From Bradyrhizobium sp. NAS80.1 (GTDB lineage: Bacteria; Pseudomonadota; Alphaproteobacteria; Rhizobiales; Xanthobacteraceae), in NCBI RefSeq assembly GCF_001908205.1, contig NZ_LGHL01000013.1, positions 1-52,133 of the forward strand: a stretch of DNA of 52,133 nucleotides, written 5' to 3'. The position numbers and the translations under genes are program-made. The notes below the pieces were generated by a model, which did no database searches, was not told the origin of the DNA, and saw only the letters and a list, made by a program, of their open reading frames with translations. Each line of letters begins with the position of its first letter. Position 1 is the first letter of the stretch. Shown piece by piece: positions 45,255-52,133 of the stretch.

Positions 45255-46329
45255 ATGCGCACTGATCTCTTCGATTTCGACCTGCCAGCCGAGCGCATCG
45301 CCCTGCGCCCGGCGAGCCCGCGCGACTCCGCGCGGCTGCTGGTTGTCGAGAACGGCGCGCTGCGCGACCAGATCATCGCCGACCTGCCGCAATCGCTGAA
45401 GCCGGGCGACGAGCTCGTCGTCAACGACACCAGAGTGATCGCGGCGCAGCTGAAGGGACGCCGCATCGGCCGCGAGACCGAGCCGAAGATCGAGGCGACG
45501 CTGATCAAGCGGCTCGACGGTTCGCGCTGGCAGGCGCTGGTGAAGCCCGCGAAGAAACTCATCGCCGGAGACAGCATCCGCTTCGGCAATGAAGGCAAGG
45601 TCTGCCTGCTCGGCCATCTCGATGCCGAGGTCGAGGCGAAGGGCGCGGAGGGCGAGGTGACGCTGTCATTCTCGTTCCACGGTCCGGCGCTCGATCAGGC
45701 AATCGCCGATCTCGGCAGCCCTCCGCTGCCGCCCTACATCGCCTCGAAACGTACGCCTGACGATCAGGACCTTGCCGATTACCAGACGATGTTCGCGGTG
45801 AATGAAGGCGCGGTCGCAGCGCCGACCGCGGGGCTCCATTTCACCCCGGCGCTGGAGCAGGCGCTACGCGAGCGCGGCGTCGGCATCAACCGCGTCACGC
45901 TGCATGTCGGAGCAGGGACGTTCCTGCCGGTGAAGGTGGACGACACCGAAGGCCACAAGATGCATGCAGAGTGGGGCACGATCTCGGCCAAGACGGCGGA
46001 GCGGGTCAACGCCGCGCGAAAAAAATGGCGGCCGCATCATCGCCGTCGGCAGCACGTCATTGCGGCTGCTGGAAAGCGCCGCCAGCGAGGATGGCACCAT
46101 TCAGCCCTTCGCGGCCGAGACGTCGATCTTCATCACCCCCGGCTATCGCTTCCGCTCCGTCGATATCTTGCTGACCAATTTCCACCTGCCGAAGTCGACG
46201 CTGTTCATGCTGGTGTCGGCGTTCTCGGGGCTCGACACGATGAAGCGGGCCTATGCGCATGCGATTGCGAACGGCTACCGGTTCTATTCGTACGGGGATG
46301 CGTGCTTGCTGTTTCGGGCAGAGGGCTAG
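45255..46329 (+). pseudogene. queA: queA (S-adenosylmethionine:tRNA ribosyltransferase-isomerase), frameshifted
   Basis: QueA adds the ribosyl part of SAM to 7-aminomethyl-deazaguanine in tRNA, giving epoxyqueuosine. From the ATG at 45255 the frame encodes a normal QueA N-terminus (MRTDLFDFDLPAERIALRPA…) to NAARK, then leaves the family. The remainder ([16 protein letters not shown]…[12 protein letters not shown]) continues in another frame to a stop at 46329. The break is the A7 tract at 46019-46025; with six A the protein would be whole, about 358 residues. The gene is either disabled or the read has one base too many. tgt has a similar defect. Confidence 0.85.
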
Positions 46330-46349
46330 CCGTAAGCGCGCCTCTATCA

Positions 46350-46482
46350 CCGTCACCCTGAGGTGCTCGCCTCTTTGGCGAGCCTCGAAGGGCGACGGCC
46401 CGTTGCTGCATCTCGCCCGCTCATCCTTCGAGGCCCACCCAGCGGCGCGCTGCACCGCTGGGTTCGCGCCTCAGGATGACGG
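46350..46482. repeat. Long imperfect palindromic repeat, copy C
   Basis: CCGTCACCCTGAGG pairs with CCTCAGGATGACGG at the ends, with internal GAGCCTCGAAGG and CCTTCGAGGC arms. It is the same element type as copies at 21254 and 45118. It lies between queA and the convergent asd gene. Confidence 0.75.
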
Positions 46483-46494
46483 ATCCAGAGCGCG

Positions 46495-47520
46495 TTACGC
46501 CATCACGCGCTGCGGAAGCAGCTCGGCGATCTGCACTGCATTCAGCGCCGCGCCCTTCAAGAGCTGATCCGCCGCGACGAACATCGAGATCGAATGCCCT
46601 GAGGGATCGCTGAGGTCCTTGCGGATGCGGCCGACCAGGACGTCGTCCTGGCCCGAAGCGTCGATCGGCATCGGGAAGTAGTTCTTCACACGATCGTCGA
46701 CGATCTTCACGCCGGGCGCCTGCGCCATGATGGCGCGGACCTGGTCCTCGGTGATCGGCTTCTCGCATTCGAAGGTGATGGCTTCGCAATGGGCGCGCAG
46801 CACCGGCACGCGGACGCAGGTGACGCCGACCGCGATTGTCTCGTCCTCGAAGATCTTGCGGGTCTCCTTGATGACCTTGGTCTCTTCGTCGTTGTAGCCG
46901 GTGTCTGGATCGACGGCGGTGTTGTGGTTGAACAGATTGAAGGCGTAGGGGTGTGGCATCACCTTGGGCGTGTAGACCTGCCCGTTCAGATTGGCGCGGG
47001 TGGACTCGACGAGTTCATCCATCGCGGCAGCGCCGGCGCCGGAGGCGGCCTGGTAGGTCGCAATGATCACGCGCTTGATGCGGTTCTTCTGGTGGATTGG
47101 CCAGAGCGGCACCAGCGCAGTGATGGCCGCGCAGTTCGGGTTCGCGATGATGCCCTTGTGATCGCGGATACGGTTCGCGTTGATCTCGGGGATCACCAGC
47201 GGCACGTTCGGGTCCATGCGGAAGGCGGAGGAGTTGTCGACCACGACGGCGCCGGCCTTGACTGCGATCGGTGCGTACTTCTTCGAGATGCCGCTGCCGG
47301 CGGAGAACAGGGCGATGTCGACCCCTTCAAAGGCGCGCTCGGTCAATTCCTCGATGATGACGTCCTTGCCGCGAAACGACACCGTCTTGCCGGCCGAGCG
47401 GGCGCTGGCCAGCGCCTTGAGCTTGCCGACGCGAAAGCCGCGCTTGTCCATGGTGGCGATGAATTCGGCGCCCACCGCACCGGTGACGCCGACAATCGCG
47501 ACGACGGGATCGTTACTCAC
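46495..47520 (-). CDS. asd: Aspartate-semialdehyde dehydrogenase
   Basis: 341 residues from the GTG at 47520 (MSNDPVVAIVGVTGAVGAEF); GGAGG lies 5 bases upstream, whereas the ATG 12 bases earlier has no ribosome site. The enzyme reduces aspartyl phosphate to the semialdehyde, the branch point to lysine, methionine and threonine. NADP loop GVTGAVG is near the start. The catalytic Cys130 is in NPNCAAI. AYQAASGAGAAAMDEL-type and YFPMP segments support the family. The 5' leader carries a threonine-rich ORF and an intrinsic terminator, so transcription is probably attenuated by threonine. Confidence 0.93.
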   Translation of the reverse strand: MSNDPVVAIVGVTGAVGAEFIATMDKRGFRVGKLKALASARSAGKTVSFRGKDVIIEELTERAFEGVDIALFSAGSGISKKYAPIAVKAGAVVVDNSSAFRMDPNVPLVIPEINANRIRDHKGIIANPNCAAITALVPLWPIHQKNRIKRVIIATYQAASGAGAAAMDELVESTRANLNGQVYTPKVMPHPYAFNLFNHNTAVDPDTGYNDEETKVIKETRKIFEDETIAVGVTCVRVPVLRAHCEAITFECEKPITEDQVRAIMAQAPGVKIVDDRVKNYFPMPIDASGQDDVLVGRIRKDLSDPSGHSISMFVAADQLLKGAALNAVQIAELLPQRVMA

Positions 47521-47546
47521 TTTGTCCTCCATTGCATTTCAGTTGA

Positions 47547-47591
47547 GCATGATCCTGTCGGAAAACCGGATTCCACTTTTCCGGATCATGC
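47547..47591. repeat. Palindromic repeat (GCATGATCC…GGATCATGC) in the asd leader
   Basis: Outer arms GCATGATCC/GGATCATGC and inner TCGGAAAA/TTTTCCGG. It is a very common Bradyrhizobium repeat; a partial copy is at the window end (52109-52133). It lies between the attenuator and the asd start. Confidence 0.7.
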
Positions 47592-47607
47592 GGTTGAGAT
47601 TTAGACA

Positions 47608-47643
47608 ACAAAAAAGCCCCGGACCATCGAGGGCGGGGCTTCG
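47608..47643 (-). terminator. Attenuator-type intrinsic terminator in the asd leader
   Basis: On the minus strand the stem AAGCCCCG/CGGGGCTT (8 bp, loop 12) is followed by a run of six T (47610-47615). It starts 27 bases after the stop of a Thr-rich leader ORF and lies about 90 bases before asd. The GCCCCG of its first arm can alternatively pair with a CGGGGC inside the leader ORF (47693-47698), which would prevent terminator formation. Confidence 0.8.
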
Positions 47644-47670
47644 GTAGAGCTGATGCGTTTAAGTCGACGA

Positions 47671-47742
47671 CTACGCGCGCACGCCTCCCCGGGCCCCGAA
47701 GGCCGTGGTGGTTTTGGTCGTGCGTTTGGTGGTCGTGAACAT
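47671..47742 (-). CDS. Threonine-rich leader peptide of asd (23 aa)
   Basis: A 23-codon ORF from ATG at 47742 to TAG at 47671-47673. Its first residues are MFTTTKRTTKTTT, so 8 of residues 3-13 are Thr; the rest is AFGARGGVRA. The codons used are ACC and ACG. There is no Shine-Dalgarno, and the ATG lies 8 bases after the -10 element, so the mRNA probably starts at or next to the ATG (leaderless), as reported for the rhizobial trp leader. A terminator follows, then asd. Ribosome stalling at Thr codons when threonyl-tRNA is scarce would favour read-through. Confidence 0.82.
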   Translation of the reverse strand: MFTTTKRTTKTTTAFGARGGVRA

Positions 47743-47750
47743 AGCGGCGA

Positions 47751-47779
47751 CTTATGCGGGAGAGTCTTGCGCCCGTCAA
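47751..47779 (-). promoter_or_regulatory. Sigma-70 promoter for the asd leader
   Basis: Minus strand: TTGACG (47779-47774), 17-bp spacer, CATAAG (47756-47751). Five of six and four of six consensus bases respectively, with ideal spacing. The predicted start falls within a base or two of the leader ATG at 47742. It lies 30-41 bp after the stop of the PepSY gene. Confidence 0.72.
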
Positions 47780-47820
47780 TGGCTTTCAGGCGGGATTGTG
47801 GCCATGGGCGGCATTTGCCG

Positions 47821-48420
47821 CTACTTGGCCCGGGCGCCCGGCGGCTCGAGGATGACCTCCTTGAGGTCGTCGCCGCTGATGACGACGATCGCGAAATTCA
47901 GCCGGCCGCGTTCGCGGATGAGGCCGCCGCTGATCGCCCTGCCGGAGGCTGCGTGCTCGGCGACGCGCACGGCATCCGCGAGGCGGTGCCTGATCGCACC
48001 GAGCGCCGCGAGATTGCTGCGATCGTCGCGGTCGAGCTCGGCAAGGGGAAGGGCAGCTTCTCCGCCGACAAGCTCGCCGGTTGCTGCATTGATGGTGTGG
48101 CGCCAGATCCGGTCGTTGTGCAGGGTTTTCACCCGATAGACCGGCACGCCGGCGGCCCCGTCAAAACTCACATCCGCCGTCGTGGCGCCGGCATGCCGGG
48201 CCTCGGCGATCGCCATGGCCTGACTGATCGAGATCGAGGAGCTGCGGAAGCGCTCGATCTCGCGGCTGACGGCCTGGCGATCAGCTTCGGCATCACCATC
48301 TGTTTCGCTACGAAGGGCGGTCGGCGTGCCCGCGGTGACGATCGCCCGCGCTGGAGCTGCGAGGAGGAGCGCGGACAGGGGGATCGTGAGCAACTGCTTC
48401 AAGCCTTTGGCAGCGCGCAT
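47821..48420 (-). CDS. Exported PepSY-domain protein
   Basis: 199 residues. Signal peptide (…LLTIPLSALLLAAPARA), then two PepSY-like units: SISISQAMAIAEARHAGATTADVSFDGAAG…YRVKTLHNDRIWRHTINAATGEL and the region from LAALGAIRHRLADAVRVAEHAASG. PepSY proteins are periplasmic and often inhibit proteases or sense metals or damage. GGAG precedes the ATG by 8 bases. The likely promoter is about 190 bases upstream, overlapped by an operator shared with the patatin gene, so the TetR regulator nearby probably controls it. Confidence 0.8.
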   Translation of the reverse strand: MRAAKGLKQLLTIPLSALLLAAPARAIVTAGTPTALRSETDGDAEADRQAVSREIERFRSSSISISQAMAIAEARHAGATTADVSFDGAAGVPVYRVKTLHNDRIWRHTINAATGELVGGEAALPLAELDRDDRSNLAALGAIRHRLADAVRVAEHAASGRAISGGLIRERGRLNFAIVVISGDDLKEVILEPPGARAK

Positions 48421-48612
48421 TGTTAGTCTCCATGAGACCGGCGTCTTACCGGCCGCCGAGCCGGATCGTCTTGGACAGAATTGCGCGGCCGACCTTGGGC
48501 ATCGGCCGGCCGCGGAGCGTCGCGACGGGCTGTACCTGCCGCGGCGATCGAAGCGATACGGACCTCTTTTGGGGCTGGTGAAGAAAAGCGATCCGCATCG
48601 CCTTATAACTAA

Positions 48613-48641
48613 ACCATACCGTATCGTTCTATTTTGGTCAA
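48613..48641 (-). promoter_or_regulatory. PepSY promoter with TetR-type operator ATACCGTAT
   Basis: Minus strand TTGACC (48641-48636), 17-bp spacer, TATGGT (48618-48613). The spacer holds the 9-bp inverted repeat ATACCGTAT (48616-48624) within AACCATACCGTATCGTT. A near-identical block precedes the patatin gene at 50821. A repressor bound here would block the promoter. Confidence 0.6.
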
Positions 48642-48690
48642 CGACGCGGGGGTGACCCCGTTGGGGATAGATCGCAACCTCACGGAATTG

Positions 48691-49437
48691 TCAGCGGGAG
48701 AGGCGCCGCCGCTGCGTGCTCTTGGCCGTGTCCTGGACGCGGTCCGCAGGTCCCAGCGCGCCGGCAAGGAACAGCTTGATCGCCGCGCGCATCCGCTTTT
48801 CCGCCGCCTTCATCTCCGGCGCCGTTCCAAACGTTGCCAAGCGATGGTTGTGACCGACGACGACGTCGAGAAACACTTCTGCCGCGATGGTGGTGTCGTC
48901 GACGTCGAGCGCGCCTTGCGCCACCAGATGGTCGAAGAAGCGCGCTGTGGTGGCGACAGCCTTGAGCCAGCCTTCCTCTTTGCCGAGCTTGGCGACATCG
49001 GGGAAGTTGATGGCCTGTGACGTCATCATTCGGCTGAAGGCGACGGCATCGGGCCCGCAGGTGAAGGTGAGCATCTCGCGCCCGATCGCGACCAGCCGCT
49101 GCTCGACCGAGATGTCCAAGTCGCTGCTGAGCTGCGTTTCTGCCGCAGCCGACAGAGGCGCGAGCCAGCGCTCGATTTCGCGCCTGAGCACTGCCGCAAA
49201 CAGGCCGCGCTTGTCGCCGTAACGGGAATAGACGGTGGGCTTGCTGACGCGGGCCGCTTCCGCGACCGCATCGAGCGAGGTCGCGTCAAACCCACGATCC
49301 AGGAACAGGCGTGTGGCGACCTCGATCAGCCTCTGGTCGCGCTCGATTGCCGCAGATTTCGTCGGCCGGCCGCCGCGCGATTTCGGCACCTCGCGCCGCG
49401 GCGCTGCCGATCTTGTCCTGGTCGCAGTCAATCCCAT
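48691..49437 (-). CDS. TetR-family transcriptional regulator
   Basis: 248 residues from the ATG at 49437 (MGLTATRTRSAA), chosen for the AGGA upstream; an ATG 36 bases earlier has no ribosome site. The HTH is typical: RDQRLIEVATRLFLDRGFDATSLDAVAEAARVSKPTVYSRYGDKRGLFAAV (split: helix-turn-helix about 30-80). The C-terminal ligand domain is AefR-like. An Arg-rich N-terminus (APRREVPKSRGGRPTK) precedes it. It lies about 125 bp downstream of the patatin gene, same strand, and the shared operator sites in this cluster make it the likely repressor of both. Confidence 0.88.
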   Translation of the reverse strand: MGLTATRTRSAAPRREVPKSRGGRPTKSAAIERDQRLIEVATRLFLDRGFDATSLDAVAEAARVSKPTVYSRYGDKRGLFAAVLRREIERWLAPLSAAAETQLSSDLDISVEQRLVAIGREMLTFTCGPDAVAFSRMMTSQAINFPDVAKLGKEEGWLKAVATTARFFDHLVAQGALDVDDTTIAAEVFLDVVVGHNHRLATFGTAPEMKAAEKRMRAAIKLFLAGALGPADRVQDTAKSTQRRRLSR

Positions 49438-49562
49438 GCCCACTGATTCCTGCGCGTTTCTGACAGTCGTCATTTAATCTATATCGCGCAGGGGCGGGGG
49501 CGTCATCGCGAATCTGGCCGTATGTCAACGGTTTCTGCAAAGCGTCGTTCCGTCACGAGGGG

Positions 49563-50798
49563 TCATGGCAGCGTCGAGGTCCACGCCTGGCCCGCTGCCG
49601 CCTTCTCATATCCGTACAGATACAGCGCGCGCATATAGGCGGTGTCGAACCCTTCCGAGGGCGGCGCCGGATAATCACGGGCGATGTAGGAGAGGTGGAA
49701 GCCCAGGTGGTTGCGCTTGGCGAAATCATAGGTCGAGAAGATGATCGAGCGCGTCTGCGACTGCGTGATCGACGACAGGCTGCGCGAGGCGACGTCGATG
49801 GTGCTGTTGGACACGAGCTCGAAATTGCGTTCGATCTTCTTGTTGACGAGGATGTAGATGTTCATCCGCGCATTGCCCGGCAAGCGGTCCTGGGAGAGCA
49901 GGGCTTCCGGCAGCGTCAGCACCGGCGCCGTGACGCCGCCGTCGACATGCATCTCCTGAAACCTGCGACCCTGGCCTTCGGCGTCGATCATGATGGGCGG
50001 AAATACCAGCGGAATGCTGGCGGAAGCCGCCATCACGTCGCGAAACAGTTTTAGCGCTTCGGGTGTTCCGACTGCAGCGATCTTGCCCATGTCCCAGATC
50101 GCGGTCCGCTGCGTGTCGAGATCGGTCGTCACCACCAGCAGCTTCCGGCCCCTGGCATTCTCGCGCGCGACCTGGGCCATGATCTCAGGTCCGACATAGC
50201 GGGCGACGAGCTCGCGCAGCCGCGTGTTGCCGAACAGGCCGGATCCGAACAGTACGCGCATGATGCTGGGATCATTCAGCAGGCTCTCGGCGATGCCGCT
50301 GGTGTAGACCTCCCGCAGCGTGTCGTCGTATTGCGAGCCGAGGAACGCAAAGGGCGCGATCAAGCCGCCGGTGCTCACGCCCGAGACGACCGCGAAGGTG
50401 GGGCGGGTGCCGGCCGCGGTCCAGCCGTTCAGCACGCCGACGCCGTAAGCCCCGTCGGCGCCGCCGCCTGAAAGCGCCAGATAGCTCTTGGTCGCGGTGC
50501 TAATTTCCTTCTCGAAGCTGAACTTCGTGACGGGCTCGTCGGCGTAGCGGCGCAGGCCGTCGATATCGAGCACGCGCGAGGTGCTGGCATCGGCGGCCGT
50601 ATAGGGCGTGCGGGGCAGAGAGGTGCAGGCGGCGAGTGCCAGGCTGCACGCCAGCACGTAGAACCCGGTCAGGCGGACGCCTGCCCTCTTCGTCCGTTCA
50701 TCGGAAGGGCTGGACACGTCAGTCGAACATGAGGCGATGGGCATCGTCGGCGGCTGGCGATCACGCGAATACTGCCGCCGGCGATCGCGCCACGGCAT
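49563..50798 (-). CDS. Patatin-like phospholipase lipoprotein
   Basis: 411 residues. A lipobox ending at Cys58 (LALAAC) predicts a lipoprotein, though the 57 residues before it are long, so a later start is possible. The catalytic parts are complete: oxyanion loop GGGADGAYG (111-119), nucleophile Ser142 in GVSTG, and Asp286 in HVDGG. It should hydrolyse acyl esters of membrane lipids. The start at 50798 is preceded by AGGGGG and by a promoter overlapped by an ATACTGTAT operator. It is probably co-transcribed with tetR. Confidence 0.88.
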   Translation of the reverse strand: MPWRDRRRQYSRDRQPPTMPIASCSTDVSSPSDERTKRAGVRLTGFYVLACSLALAACTSLPRTPYTAADASTSRVLDIDGLRRYADEPVTKFSFEKEISTATKSYLALSGGGADGAYGVGVLNGWTAAGTRPTFAVVSGVSTGGLIAPFAFLGSQYDDTLREVYTSGIAESLLNDPSIMRVLFGSGLFGNTRLRELVARYVGPEIMAQVARENARGRKLLVVTTDLDTQRTAIWDMGKIAAVGTPEALKLFRDVMAASASIPLVFPPIMIDAEGQGRRFQEMHVDGGVTAPVLTLPEALLSQDRLPGNARMNIYILVNKKIERNFELVSNSTIDVASRSLSSITQSQTRSIIFSTYDFAKRNHLGFHLSYIARDYPAPPSEGFDTAYMRALYLYGYEKAAAGQAWTSTLP

Positions 50799-50821
50799 TA
50801 CGTCCAGCCCCCTACGAGAAA

Positions 50822-50848
50822 ACTATACTGTATCGTTTTATTTGACAA
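50822..50848 (-). promoter_or_regulatory. Patatin-tetR promoter with TetR-type operator ATACTGTAT
   Basis: Minus strand TTGTCA (50848-50843), 15-bp spacer, TATAGT (50827-50822). The inverted repeat ATACTGTAT (50825-50833) overlaps the -10. The wider block AACTATACTGTATCGTT differs from the PepSY site at only two positions. The short spacer makes the -35 less certain. Confidence 0.55.
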
Positions 50849-50951
50849 GCTGCGGCGGATGTCACGTCCGCGTCAAATGTGTCCCAGTCTGAGGCATCGC
50901 ACGGCTCGGAGCGGGTTGATCGGCCCCGCCCGACACGCAATAAGCACCGCC

Positions 50952-52101
50952 ATGAATCTTCCCGATAACAGTCTACCCAATCATTTCGAGCTGCTCGCGA
51001 TCGATGGCGCCGCGCGCACCGGCCTCCTGACCACGCCGCACGGCGTGGTGCGCACGCCGGCCTTCATGCCGGTCGGCACCGCCGGCGCCATGAAGGGCAT
51101 GCATTGGCGCGAGGTGCGCGATGCCGGCGCCGACATCGTGCTCGGCAATACCTACCATTTGATGCTGCGTCCCGGCGCCGAACGCATCGCGGCGCTCGGC
51201 GGCCTGCAGCGGTTCACCGGCTGGAACGGTCCGATGCTGACGGACTCCGGCGGCTTCCAGGTGATGTCGCTTTCGGACCTACGCAAGGTCAGCGAGAACG
51301 CCGTCACGTTCCGCTCGCATATCGACGGCGCCAAGGTGGAACTGTCGCCGGAGCGCTCGATCGAGGTGCAGCGATTTCTCGGCTCCGACATCGCCATGCA
51401 GATGGACGAATGCGTGCGGCTGCCGGCCGAGCGCGACGACATTGAGCGCGCGATGCGCCTGTCGCTGCGCTGGGCCGAACGCTCCAAACGCGCCTTCGAG
51501 AGCGCGCCGGACGGGTACATGCTGTTCGGCATCGTGCAGGGCGGCGACATCCCGCAGCTTCGCCATGCGAGCGCGAAGGGCCTCGTCGAGATCGGGTTCC
51601 ACGGCTATGCGATTGGTGGCCTTGCCGTCGGCGAACCGCAGGCCGTGATGCTGGCGATGATCGACGAGACTGCGCCGGCGCTGCCGACCGACCGGCCGCG
51701 CTATCTGATGGGTGTCGGCACGCCCGACGACATTCTCGAAGCGGTGAAGCGCGGCGTCGACATGTTCGATTGCGTGATGCCGACGCGCAATGGCCGGCAT
51801 GGCGTTGCCTTCACCCGCTTTGGCCAGGTGAATTTGCGCAACGCGCGCCATGCCGACGATCCCCGTCCACTGGACGAAGAGAGTTCATGGCCAGCGGCGC
51901 GCAACTACGCGCGCGCTTACCTGCATCATCTCGTCAAGGCGGGTGAGACGCTGGGGGGCGATGCTGCTGTCCGAGATCAATATTGCTTACTACCAGTTCC
52001 TGATGCAGGGCATCAGAGACGCGATCGCGCGCGGAAGTTTCGAAGAATTCTATCAGCGGACGCGTGAGGACTGGGCGAGGGGCGACATCGCCCCGCGCTA
52101 G
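50952..52101 (+). pseudogene. tgt: tgt (tRNA-guanine transglycosylase), frameshifted
   Basis: Tgt swaps guanine-34 for preQ1 in tRNA, the step before QueA. From the ATG at 50952 the frame encodes a normal Tgt: the active-site region [48 protein letters not shown] and [13 protein letters not shown]. It leaves the family at LVKAGETLG. The C-terminus ([23 protein letters not shown]…) continues in another frame to a stop at 52101. One G fewer in the G6 tract at 51953-51958 would restore it. The CxCxxC zinc motif is also absent ([11 protein letters not shown]). Both queuosine genes are broken. Confidence 0.85.
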
Positions 52102-52108
52102 GTCAGAG

Positions 52109-52133
52109 GATGATCCGAAAAAGTGTGAAGCGG
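52109..52133. repeat. Partial copy of the GATGATCCG…AAGTGTGAAGCGG repeat
   Basis: The window ends inside a copy of the same dispersed element as at 47547-47591, in the opposite orientation. Confidence 0.55.

Overview
The window is a stretch of chromosomal DNA, high in GC by eye, from a Rhizobiales alphaproteobacterium, most likely Bradyrhizobium or a close Nitrobacteraceae relative. I base this on the yajC-secD-secF operon followed by the two mitochondrial-type complex I assembly-factor homologues, the Omp25/RopB-type outer-membrane proteins, DUF1127, DUF2189, DUF3597 and DUF1217 proteins, GAACN7GAAC-type SOS boxes, and several short palindromic repeats that I recognise as typical of Bradyrhizobium intergenic DNA. 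I could not run a database search, so the genus is an inference.

Layout. 1-8.7 kb: the end of an unknown gene, a degenerate NlpD-type LysM/M23 lipoprotein, a DUF815 ATPase, then a co-directional run yajC-secD-secF, an NDUFAF3-like protein, an NDUFAF6-like protein and a threonine ammonia-lyase. 8.7-16.2 kb: a wHTH/TolB-like/TPR regulator divergent from a cupin gene, a class V aminotransferase, a PhnB-like VOC protein, a CAP-domain protein, a kinase-like/ANL C-domain fusion, trmFO and a DUF1127 protein. 16.2-22.7 kb: small ORFs and a small secreted protein, a MltB-type transglycosylase, DUF2189 and DUF3597 proteins, two small GNAT paralogues flanking a TPR protein, a DUF3828 protein and a small lipoprotein. 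22.8-26.2 kb: an acyl-CoA synthetase, a tandem DUF296 protein and an ABC-type ATPase. 26.2-30.8 kb: a five-repeat DUF1217 protein of lower GC, about 0.8 kb of repeat DNA, a HAD phosphatase and an AT-richer unknown gene. 30.8-37.6 kb: uvrA, two outer-membrane barrel genes and ssb, with SOS boxes before uvrA and ssb, then a GDCCVxC protein and a frameshifted DUF2306 gene. 37.8-45.1 kb: gyrA, kup, a small exported protein, coaD, and a periplasmic and a cytoplasmic cyclophilin with a small TonB-like protein between them. 45.2-52.1 kb: queA and tgt, both broken by a single homopolymer insertion, flank a minus-strand cluster of a patatin lipoprotein, a TetR regulator, a PepSY protein and asd.

The most interesting signal lies between the PepSY gene and asd. 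On the minus strand a good sigma-70 promoter is followed 8 bases later by a 23-codon ORF in which 8 of residues 3-13 are threonine. An intrinsic terminator with a U-run comes next, then asd, the aspartate-semialdehyde dehydrogenase gene of threonine biosynthesis. This has the architecture of a threonine-sensing transcription attenuator, probably with a leaderless leader peptide. Other points of note are a shared ATACYGTAT operator in front of both the patatin-tetR and PepSY promoters, the kinase/ANL fusion, and the paired frameshifts in the two queuosine genes.

No rRNA, tRNA, CRISPR array, integrase or transposase was seen.
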